From: Polydactylus sextarius | Taxonomy: Eukaryota; Chordata; Actinopteri; Polynemidae | Direction of reading: 5' to 3' | Length of the DNA stretch: 64,000 bases | Assembly (NCBI GenBank): GCA_016801845.1 | Contig: CM028909.1 | Coordinates: forward strand, 9,718,813-9,782,812 | In this document: positions 33,729 to 45,700 of the stretch, in pieces | Layout: every line of letters starts with the position of its first letter | Position numbering within the stretch: position 1 is the stretch's first letter | The notes under the pieces: generated by a model | Seen by the model: only the letters and a program-made list of their open reading frames with translations | Database searches by the model: none | Told to the model about the DNA's origin: nothing | Program-made: the position numbers and the translations under genes

Positions 33729-36700
33729 ATACAATATACGGTCTAGAATATATACATTATTTACATTCATAGATGCATAAGAAACACATGCATGTTTTTT
33801 CTAGTGTTTACATTTATCCTTGTTAAGGTGGTACCCAGGAACATGGCACTAGAAAAATATCTCACAGAAAAACGTAACCAAAAGCTTTGAAATCATTGGC
33901 ATTTACAATTTGTATGAATTTGTATAAAAATATGATCATATCTTCATCTAGAATACAATTATAATTAGAAAACTACTATTGAAAATTATTGAAAGTTATT
34001 TTTATTTAATGCAAACTTCTGTATGGTCATCATAGAACACATAGGTTGAACATTTACAGTGCACCTTGGGGAATATATATTAAACCCCTGATGACTTTAA
34101 CAAAGGCTAATCAGAGTCACAAGTTAGCATCCTTGATTTGAGGTAGTGCTACTTCTAGACGAATTATCTGTACCAGGAGATGATTTATTGAGTCTAGTCG
34201 CTCTAGAATTCGATGTACAGCTAAGATGACTCCAAAGATGCAATGCAGGATGCTCAATAAACTAAACAGGAGGGTCAGATCAACAGCTAAATGAAGGAAA
34301 AAATCATGTTAGAGCTAGTCAACACATCCTCATTAGTCCACTATATGCATTTAACGGTACATGGTTCATGTAATATTGTGGCAATAGCACGACACCCTGG
34401 AGGAAGCTGGTGTCCCCCTGAACTTGAGAGCACTATGACACAAGACTATTAGAAAAGTGTTTTTTGGACTGATGAAATTGAGGTCATTGGTAATTGTTCG
34501 GGTGTAAAAACAGTACTTCATACCAATGTGAAAACATCATCCCAGCAGTGACATATGGTGGAGGACACATGCGCATCATGATCTGTGGCTGCCTCTGGGC
34601 CTGGACAGCTCGTCACCACCAAGCAGAAAATAAATTCTCAAGTTTATCAGTATGTTACAGGATATCATCCATCAACTGAAGTCATAGTTTAGGTGAAGCA
34701 GCAAGAAAATTACCTTAAACATTACAGGAAATTACTGTAAATTCAAATTAAATCATTTTTAGAAATGCTTTGAAACCAGAGAGTAGCTCTGACACATTTA
34801 TGTTATTTCGTATTTGTTGTATCCTCACACAGAACATGGAAACTGCACGACTGTGGATACAATTCTAGTCAGTGGTGAATGTGAAGTGCTTTTACAGGAC
34901 TGTTTAATTAATTATCAACACTTTATTGACATTATACGGCGGTCTTCACGTTGGAAATTAAGAAGTTGTAAGTCATTGGTGCAATTTATTTATCTTTTAG
35001 TATAGTGGGTAACAAAGACAATAGATGTTGGTGTCTGCATTTGGGGTGTGTTTGTGTCTCTCGTGTCTTTTTGGATGTTTAAGTTATTCCATCTCTTCCT
35101 GACATAAAATCCACTTCTACATTTGACTGCAGCAAATTAAGCTTTGCAAAGTATTACTTAGTATTATTATGAATGTGTATTATGACAATGGTTTTAATGT
35201 GTCAACAAATGACATACATTTTACGTAATTTATGTCAAATTTACTTATTTTTAAAAACCTATGGACAGGTAGTCTCAGAAAAACTGAATACATGTATAAA
35301 CCAGAGGAAAAATTGGCAAAAAATGGAACCAGATATTGTAGAGGATGAGAGTGATGTCATGGAGTGTTTTTATTATTTATCTATGTACCTGTGTGTGCAT
35401 ATGTGTGCGTGTGTGTGCATGCGTGCATGTATAATTTGTTTATTTTTAAATGAGTAATCAAAATACAATCCCATTTTAATGAAATTTGACCATCAATCAA
35501 CCATCATCATTGAAATTTAAACATCAATCTAAGCAATAAATATTAATAACTTGTATTTAGCTGTAATCCAGTGTTAGTTCTTTTTAGATGGAGTAGAGTA
35601 AATTTCTTATCAATGAATCAGTGAGATATGTTGATTGCTTATTTCGTTTTTAACTTTACTTGGATATCACCTCAAGTTGGTTTATCTCAAAACTGATGGA
35701 TAGTTATATTCATTCTATTTGCCCTGCTGTTCTGTTTTTATTTTTTCTAACAGCTAAAAAGGACAGTGAACAGGTAGAGGCTGACAGTGAGACTACGACT
35801 CTTTTAACAGAGGACACCTCTACAGATGCTGCTCCTTCTTCCTGTCCTGTCATTGAGCCAGACACATCACAAAGACACTCTCAAGAAACAACCACAGAAG
35901 CAGTAATCACTGATGTATCTATGCAACAGTCTGCAGAAACCGATCCCTTAACATTACCCACCCCAACAAAATCTAGTCCATCTCCAGCCACACAATCCCC
36001 AACCACCTCAGCCCCCAGACACCATGAAACTGGGGCACTTATTGTCACTAAGACCACTTATGTTATACCAAAGAAGCAGTCTGGACCTCAGCCTCCGTCC
36101 CTGTCAGCCTCAGCCTCATGCCAGAAATCCACCTCAGCTCCTACGCTGCTGAACGAAACCCGAAACCTGCTGGTGCCTCCTGCTCCCAGTGCTCCCTCCT
36201 CTAGACCCTCTCAGCCCAACAACCAGGTCAGACAGAGCATCCAGCGCTCTCTCACCAGCATCCTCTTCAAAAGGTGAGACCTGTTTTACAGACTCTTTCA
36301 GAATGCAAAGTTGAATGCAAATATTTTAAGTGATAAAATTGATAATGAGCTCTTTAAAAAACAAGATATAATGGTGGACTAACTGCCTTTTTTTTGTTTG
36401 GGTAAAGGGTGTGTGATTGTGAGGATTTGGAAATGTCTGAGAGCGATGCTGCAAAGCTGGTTGCAAACATCGAGATGGAGATGTTTGACATATTTCGCAA
36501 CACAGACAGCAAATACATGAACAAGTACAGAACAATAATGTTCAACCTAAAAGACCCAAGAAACAAGGTTTGTTCAAACCTATTTCTGTTTTGTGATCTT
36601 TCTACTTAATTAAATTTCTGTTTTTTTTCCTGCACATGTCAGTTATGTATGTTTTAAGAAATCTGACAGTTATGGATTTTCTCTAGGGCTTATTGTATCG

Positions 36701-39700
36701 GGTTGTACGTGGAGAAATCGGTCCATTCAGACTGGTCAGGATGAGCCAGAAGGATATGCAGGCTACCAAAGCACCAGAACCAAGTGAAAAAGAAACACCA
36801 GAAGTAAGAAGGAGTTGATGCTGAAGACCAAAACAAAATCAGATATTGAACTTGCACTCATTGAAAAGCTTCAGAAAAGTTACACAACGGTGTTTGTGTC
36901 AGAAGTGATTGTTTTTCCATTTCTTGTGTGTATCTAGGTTAAAGGTGCAGCTGCTAAAACACAAAGTTTACTACCGAAAATCGAAGCAGTGAAGGTGGAT
37001 TTGCCCAGTTTGAATCCTGCTAGACCTGACAGAAGAACCAACAAAAGATCTGATAGCATGGTGTGTGTTAGATGTTATATTTTTACATGGTCATTGTACA
37101 GTCCCTCCACACAAAGACTAAGGATGTTGTTTTGAGTTAAGTCTCATTCTTTATATGTCTTGGGTTGCTTCCCAGGAACAGAAGAGAAGTCTCCCTGCTC
37201 CTGCTCTCAAGATCAAAACAAACCAGCTAAACCAGGGCAGCACCACACCAGATATTCTCTCCTGTATGCTCAAGGACACAACATCAGAGCACAAAACTCA
37301 CCTGTTTGACCTAAAATGCAAGATATGCACAGGTAAATAAAAACAATGTCTGACAATAGCTGTCTTGTAGCTGCCAAGTTGATATTATTTAATGGCTGCC
37401 TGTTGTTAATTCAAGGTATTGTAAGAATATTTGTATTCCTTCTTAAAGGTCAGGTACCAGCTCCAGAAGAGGAAGAACCTGCAAAGAAAAAACTCATGGT
37501 TTCTGAAACAAGAGATAGACCCTCTTGGAGAAAGTATACAGGCGATGACTCCCCTCTGAGGGCGCCACCTGACTCACCCGACATGGATTCTCCAACATCC
37601 TCTCTAATGGATCCCTCATCCCGTCTTATCATTGACTCTCCAGTACTGACTATAGTAGAATCTCCTGCATCCCCCACAATGGACTCTCCGGCCTCCCCTA
37701 CTTTGGAATCTCCTTCTTCCCCCATTACAGAGTCCCCTGCATCCCCACCATCTGATACTTCGAAAACCACTACACCAAAGAGAGCATATACCCCAGTAGT
37801 GATTCCAGCTGTCTCCACTGTCACCATCTCGAGACGTGATCCTCGCACGGCTGCAAACAGGTTCTCTGCTTTGTCTAGTAGTACCTCTACTCCGAGTAAC
37901 ACAAGCCATAACCAGTCAGCCCCTTATGCCCCTCTTAAAGAGATCAGTTCTGCCTCACCCTCTGCACCTGCATCATTACCACCAACAAAAACTATACCTA
38001 AATCTATCTTGTTGAAGCCGTCCTCTTCAGCCGATCCCAGACTCTGTGGCACATCGTCAAGGTATGGAAAGGACCGTGGAAGTAAAAAGCTAAAGATATG
38101 TTTCAGTTTTAGGTAGTTTACCAAAATCAGCATAATTTGTGTATATGATTGTTATGCTGTTGTGTTTTTTTTTTTTTTTATTTCAGGACAGTGATTTCTG
38201 AATCAGCAGATAATGGTGAAACTGCTCTGTTCCTGGCCAAGCAAGAGATAATGTGGAAAGGCTTCCTAAACATGCTTACTGTAGCCAAGTTTGTCACCAA
38301 GGCATATCTGGTGTCAGGATCTGCTGAAAACCTTAAGGCGGTATGATACTGTGCAATTATACCTTTTTTCACAAAATAGCATTAGACAAATTTATCATTG
38401 TCTGGAATATTTATGATTTTTTTTATATTTGCAGGATCTACCTGATACCATACAGATTGGGGGACGAATCCTGCCTGAAACAGTGTGGGACTATGTTGCA
38501 AAACTAAAGACCTCCGTTACAAAGGCGAGTAGTATGTACAGTATTTCTTTGTGCATCATACATAATACTACTGAAAACATTTTAATAACAAACGTTTTTT
38601 ATGCTTTTTAGGAGTTATGTGTGATCCGGTTTCACCCCGCAACAGAGGAGGAAGAGGTGGCCTATGTCTCCCTGTTTTCATATTTCAGCAGCAGGGGTCG
38701 TTTTGGTGTTGTCGCTAATAACAGCCGTTCCATCAAGGATGTTTACCTCGTCCCACTCGGTTCAAAGGAATCGATCCCAGCCATCCTACAACCTCTTGAA
38801 GGGCCAGGTGAGACAGTGCCTCGACTATTGCTTATAGTCTTGCATGATGAATGAAACAACTACACTAATATTATATCAGTGTTTTGCTTTCGTGCAGAAC
38901 TGTGAGGCACAGATTAGCCACATTCATTCAAATGGCCACACAGGTCCCACAGGTTCACGCCACAGGGCCTTGAGAACTAGATAGTACTGCATTAAGCCTG
39001 GTTTATGCTCGTCCGTATTCGTCAATACACAACAACGCAGAGCCCTCTGTGTTGTTGTGTACCCCGTCCAACCCCCTCTCCATTAGCTTTTGTGCAACTC
39101 CCCAACTTTTTAACTATCCATCGAAACGACAGAGAGCTTACAGAGACCGCATAGGTCTAATCGGTCTGCTAGAGTTACCTCATTTCTGGAATCTCGCTTT
39201 CCCGGTTGTATTCCTTCCACAACAATAACATCGTCACGCATATTCTCTTAAGTTCTTGCCTCAGCATTTACAACAAAACGACCTGTTGCTCAATGTCGAT
39301 CAGTTCCACTTCCAACAAATGTCTTTTCTGTGGCTCCATCGATCGTTGTGTGTGGAGGAACAAGGCCGGGCCGTAAATAAACTATCAGCGATAGTTGATA
39401 ATCGTAACAGTAAGAAACCCCCTATTGTTCTGGTGGTAAATTACTTTCCAACACCTGCAGCCGATGGAGAATTCACAACTACATCGATCCGACTGTGTGA
39501 CCACGCAGCACGCAGTCGGAGAAGCATAATTCAGCCTTTACTGTTTAGCAGATCTTGATTAGCACATTTGTTTAATAAATGTTTAATAAAATTAGGAACA
39601 TGTGCCCGTCTTTATGGATAATAGTTGTGTGCATCCTTTGTGGCATGAGTGGATCACAGAAAAGCTAATGCAAAAAAATTTGCTTCTAAGCACCAAACAC

Positions 39701-42700
39701 ATCTAAATCTGATTTTTTTTCAATATTTAATTTGCACTTTTTGCACTCTAAAATTTAGGTTGGGTCTGTTCGTTATTAGTAAGCAGCTGATTGAATAAAA
39801 TGTATTCAGTGTTTACTCTGTAACTTCCTTTAGTTGTGAATTCATACAATAGCTGTTGGATATGTTTATCAGAAAAAAGTATCATTTTGTAAACTGGTCA
39901 TTTAACTTTGTGATTTATTATTTTATTATTTATTTATTTATTATTAGAATTTTTATTTCATAGATATAGATATAGATAACTCACCAGAATGAATCAATAA
40001 TTAGTAACTTGATTTGGATCATATGTCTCTTCTGTAATAATTGAACCTTTCTGTCCAAGATTTGTTGTAATGTTTAATTTGTACCACTTTGCTTTATTTC
40101 ATAGGGCTTGAAAAAAAACGTCCTAATCTTCTTCTGGGTTTGGCAATCACCCAGAGGGCAAAACGCCCAGGAAGTTTGCCTCAAGAAGTAGAAGAGAAGA
40201 GACCCAAAGTTCATATGTCCAAAGACCCAATGTGGATTCCAAAACCTCCGATCCTCTATGGTTCTGATAAATTAGAGATATTTCAACCCTATGATCCAGA
40301 GACTCCTGCTAGCACTACACCTCCTAGTTCACCATCTTGCCCTGGGTCACCACCAGAGTCTACGTCTTCTGGTTCATTTACTTTGCCATCTGTGGGGACT
40401 TCCATGAGAGCGACTCCTGTTTCTACCTCAACTGTTGGTCCAGCTACTCAGTCCACCCCCAACAGCAGCTCTGACAAGAATGAGACTGCAGCATCCAGTA
40501 ATAAGGCACCACTACATACTATTTTGAAGACTTTGTTTGGCAGCACACAAACTGACTCCACAGTTTCCTCTGATGGAAGCTCTGCTGCAACAACAACAGT
40601 AAGTGCTAAGATGATCCCAGTGTTTTCTCAGGTGTCAGGATCAATGGTAGATCCAATTGTCCAACAATATGGACAGAAATCCAAAGTCAAACAGATAGAA
40701 GAAGAAAATGACTTTGACCGTCCTTATGACCCAGAGGAGGAGTATGATCCAGCAATGGGTTATGGAATGGTTTCTGCAAAGAAGACAGAAAAAAATAAGA
40801 GAGATGGCTCTGCATTATCAGGCTCTGTGGATGATGATGTAGCCTATGATCCAGAAGATGAGACTATCTTTGAAGATATTCAAGGTGATACGGTAACAAA
40901 GGCCCCTGGTGCTCAAATATTAGATTCTCCATCATGCCCAACACCACCTTCAACCCAGGTTGTATCAACAGCTGTCACTGCCACTCTAGTGCAATCTTCC
41001 ACCCCAGCTGCAGTAATCCCAAACCTTCCTACAGGTACTGTAGTAGTCTCAGCTGCAACACTGACTGAACAACAGCGGATGCTTGAGGAGCTCAATAAAC
41101 AGATTGAAGAGCAAAAACGGCAGTTAAAGGAGCAGGAAGAGGCACTACGTCAACAGAAAGAAGCTGTGGGTATGTTTATGGCTCACTTTTCTGTTTCTGA
41201 TTCCCTGTTGTCTCCACCATCAAAATCTTTGCCCCTCAGTCAGCTGTCATCTCTGCAAAGTGGCATAGCACAAACAAGGCCAAAGCCTTCAGATACAACA
41301 GACAAGACCAGCAACCCTACAGAACCTGTGGACAAATCAAATGTGGATTCACAATCAGTTAAGCAAGAAGAAACCACTGCCATTCCTACTTTAAAAAATG
41401 ACACAAGTGATGTCACAGAACAAGATGAAACACAAGAAAATGTTGAGGATAATGACAAGTATTCCTCTGCTGGAGAGATTGAAGACTCTGATGTTGCTTA
41501 TGACCCTGAGGATGAATCACTTTTTAATGAAATTCAAGAGGATGTATTTCAAGGAAGCAGTATAAAGATGCGTGATTCGACAGGACATAGTTCCAGTCGC
41601 AAGGGTACTTCCTCAAAATCATACCACAGCAGAAAGCGAAGGCTGTCACCAAAGAGGCGGAGTCATCGTGAAAGGGACAGCCACAGAAGTCCTTCGAGAA
41701 GGTCTCAGAGGCGTTCTCCTTCACATTCCCGGAGACGTAGAGAAAGGGATAGACACAGAAGGACTGAAAGGGATAGGTCAAAACATAGAGCTAGAAACCA
41801 CTCTGAACGCCAGGGTCGCCATCATAAAGAGCATACTACACACAGACATTCTCGCAGTCATAAAAGATCTCCATCCACTAGGAAAAAAGATTCTGTGTCC
41901 CTTTCACCACAACAGCACAGAGAACCTTCCCCTGAAGTCCTTGAGAGACCAGAACATGAAAGAGATCTGTGTACTGTTACAGAATCTATTGGAGAGAGTA
42001 ATACTTTATCATCTACTTCAGTTATTATTAAAAATGAACCTGATGGACACGAGAGCCTCGATAAAGACTTATTTTCCCCTTCAGATGAAGTACATCACAC
42101 TGTGAACCTTCAGATTTCAGATCCACCAAAATCCCATGACCCTAAAAATTCAGCAAGTGGTTCTTCTATACAGGTTAGTGAACCCTCTCAACAGGAGCTT
42201 CTACTGAAAAACAAATTGGAAAGTTCAATTCCTCTAAGAGAAATTGACCCTCCCATTCGAGATTCTCCTCAGAGCCCTGATCCAGAACCACAGTTCTTGA
42301 AACCTAACAGTACTGAAAAGAATGAGTCTGTTAAGACTGAGAGAATCAGTGATCCCGACACACATACCAGTGTCTCAGTGCCATTTGTTAAAGTTGAAAG
42401 TAATTGGCTGCCTATTGGCAGTCAAGCAACTGTGTCTAATGTACAAGGTCCAGACTTAAAGCATTCAGAAATTATGGGTCAAGGGGGAGGGAATCCAGGA
42501 CCAGATATGAAAGAGCATGAACAACAGATAGAGCTAAGAGAAATGGGCAATAGATTCCCAAGGCCTGAAGTGAGAGGTCAAGGCATGCAAGGTATGAACC
42601 CCCATATTTGGGGCCCTGGACCACACATACAAGCCTCAAGGACAGGCATGCAGATTTCAGAGCCAAATATAAGAGAGTCAGGTATCCAGCATATCAACAC

Positions 42701-45700
42701 AGATAAAATTGGTTCAGCACCAGTCATAAGAGGTCTAGGGATGAGTCCAATGCAAGATATAGAAAATTTAAAGCTGCAAGGTGCGAGACACAGCAAACCA
42801 GGAATGACAGGACAAAAGCCTCTCCCAGCTGACACAAATTCAATAATGGGAGAATCAGCTCTCCCTTCATCAGATAGTTTTGGGCCTGATATACATGGCT
42901 CAGGGTCAAGATTCCCTACATCAGTTATGCATCATCCAAATCCAGATACAAGGGGACTGATTGCAGTTGATGAGAAAAGAAACAGAGATGTTAGTTGTCT
43001 TAAGAAAGATTTACCACACTTACAGACAGAGGACCGTGGATTGCGGGTAGAAACCCCAGATGACAGGCGATGTGTGATGGAAATAGGGGGAAAACAATCT
43101 TTCACAGGTTCACAGATAGGAGGTAGGGCTCCAGATATTATAGGAAGAGACAGAGTCCAAAAAGATAGAGGTGAAAGTCCACATAGTGGGGGCATGAGAC
43201 CAGCTGTGATTAGTGGGGATATAAGAGACCTGAGACCAGATACAAAGAGTCCAAGTCTATCTCTTCGGGACTTAAGAAGCATTCAAGGACAAGAAATGGC
43301 TTTAGATTCAAAAACATCTGTAGGCTTAGATGGTAGAATTGTAAGAACAGATAGACTATCACCATCAATGGCACATGAAAGGCAGCGACCACAAAGAGGG
43401 GCTGGGGAACATTTCAAAGAGTCGCAGATAGGAGGAATTTATATGGGACCTGGTCAAGATACAAATAGCATGACTGGCTCAGACACAAGGGGCAATATAA
43501 GTGAGTCACCTTCGGAGCAATCCAGCACATGCATTGGGGAAATAGGTCCAAATAGGTGGGATGCAGGCAGTCAAGAAAGAAATGTCCCAGGGCTGCAGAG
43601 GAGAAATGAGCAATTAGTTCAAGAAGACAGAGGTCAGATGAGAAACAATCAAAATCCAGATTGGAGGGGCCCAGGATCAAGTGGTGTTGGTCTGGATATG
43701 AGGGGTCATAGGAGTCAGCGTACAAGCCTGGGTCCACATACCAGGGATCCTGATTGGAGTGGCCCAAGATCAGACAGAAGAAATGACTGGAGAGGGCCAG
43801 GTAGAGGAGGATTAGGTTCAGTTAGAGGAAGGCCTTTTAAACAAGATGAATGGCGAGTCACTCATCCTGAAAGGAAAGGTCCAAACCTGGAGAACCAGGC
43901 TCCTGACAAAGGTCCAGGCCATGTGGATTTCATTGTACCAGCAGCTGAAAGGTCAGACCCTGATAAGGAGTTTCCGGTGTATGGCAGGAGAGCACCACCA
44001 GGCCCAGATTTCAGGAGGCCAAAGTCTGAAAGCAGAGGTCCAACTATGGACAACCTAGGACCTGGCATTAGAGGACAAGGGGTTGACAAGAGAGGTCATG
44101 GGGGTCCTTTTGAGGTTCCTGGAAGAGACGAACGGGGATCTGAGGGCCCACATTTCAGAGGGCTGGGGCTTGAACAGAAAGGCCTACCAGTGGAAGGTCA
44201 TGGACCTGACATGAAAGGACCAGCAGTTAGAGATTTCAGGGGACCATGGCCTGAAAGGAGAGGTCCTGATATGGTTGGTCCAGGGCTAGATAGGAGAGGC
44301 CCAAGAGATCGTGATGGCTGGGGACCAGGTCCTGAAAATAGTTGTCTGGCTATGGATTGTCCTGAGACTGATCGGCAAGGCCACGGGTGTCCAGATTTCA
44401 TTAGACCAGGTCCTGAAAGAAGAGGACCTGCAGGTCCAAATTTTGAAGGACCAGGGTCTGAAAGTGGCATATTTATAGAGGGACCTGGACCTGGCAAAGG
44501 AAGACCTGGAGATCCACATTTCAGAGGACCAGAAATGCCTGACATCAGAGGACCTCAAGGCATGGATTTCAGAGGACCAGGAGGTTCAGATTTCAGTGGA
44601 CATAGGCCTGATAGGAAAGGTCCTGCAATGGGTTGTCCACGGCCTGATGGGAGAGAATCAGTAGATCTCAATGTCATCAGGCCAGGACCTGAAAGAAGAG
44701 ATCCTTCTATGGACAGTCAAGAGCCTGGCAGGAGAGGACCAGGAGCTCCAGATTTTTGGGGACAAGGCCCTGAAAGGACAGAACTCGGAGGACCTCACCC
44801 AAGAGGGCCTCTGTATGAAAGAGGTCCCTGTTTGGAACATCAGGGACCAGATCAGATCGCTGGTGGACCGGGTCCTGACAAGAGGGGACCATATAAGGGG
44901 GGTTCTAGGCCTGATTTTATTGGTCTGGGGCCTGAAAGAAGTAGTCCAAGTATGGAAGGTCCTGGGTCACACAGTCAAGGACAGGGAGGATCACAGTTCA
45001 GGGGTCCTGGACCTGAAAGGGTTCATCCAAATATGGAGGGCCCAGGGCCTGACAGGAGAAATCCAATAGGTCCAATCATGAGGGGACAAGGGTTTCAACA
45101 TTCAGGACCAATCATTGAAGATGCAGGGCCTGATGGGCGACATCCAGGAGGTCCAATGTTCAGGGGACGTGGACCAGAAAGAAGACCTCTAGAAATGGAA
45201 AAAACAGAAAATATCAGGAACTTTCCAGGAGGTCCACCGTTCAGGGGTTCTGAGCCAGAAAGAAGACCTCCTGGTATGGAGGGACCAGAATTTGATAGGA
45301 GAAGTCCACACTTTAGAAGAATGGGGCATGAAAGAGGTTCAAGAGGGCCAGATGTCAGAGCACCAGGCTGTGAATTCAGAGGTCCAGACATTGAGAGCCA
45401 AGAGAGGAGAGAATCAACAGTCTTGGGACCTAGACCTGAAAGGAGAGGTCCAGATATGGAAGGTCCAGGTCCTGATTGGAGAAGATCAGGTGGTTCAGAC
45501 TTAAGAGGCCTGGGTATCAAGCAAAGAGGGCCAGAACATTTAAGACACGATAGAAGAGATGACTGGGAAGGGTCTGATTTTGGAGAGTCAGAACCTATCC
45601 AAGATAGCCCAGATGTACAGGGTGCAGGGCCAGAAACAACAGGTCGGAACTTGAGGGGTCAAAGGCCTATTAGAAGAAATATTAGAGGACCAGGGCCAGA

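Larger units (their letters stand above)
23366..35753 (+). other. dido1: dido1 intron 6 (12.4 kb)
   Basis: This is by far the largest intron in the window. It is AT-rich and contains two degraded Tc1-like transposase fragments in opposite orientation, (AC)n tracts at 27678-27713 and 33691-33723, a GATA/TATA-rich stretch near 25813-25850, a triple AATAAA cluster before an A tract near 26258-26297, and several A or T runs. I checked both strands for a nested gene and found no ORF with a recognisable domain or phase-consistent exons. Confidence 0.7.

Noticed and set aside
39256..39558. A 100-codon ORF as a MITE-encoded protein
   Set aside because: It runs over the right end of the element and has no resemblance to Harbinger transposase or the Myb-like partner protein.
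40089..40104. ATG at 40089 as an independent start for a 2277-residue protein
   Set aside because: The ATG is in intron sequence before the acceptor TTTCATAG at 40104. The frame is the continuation of the SPOC exons.
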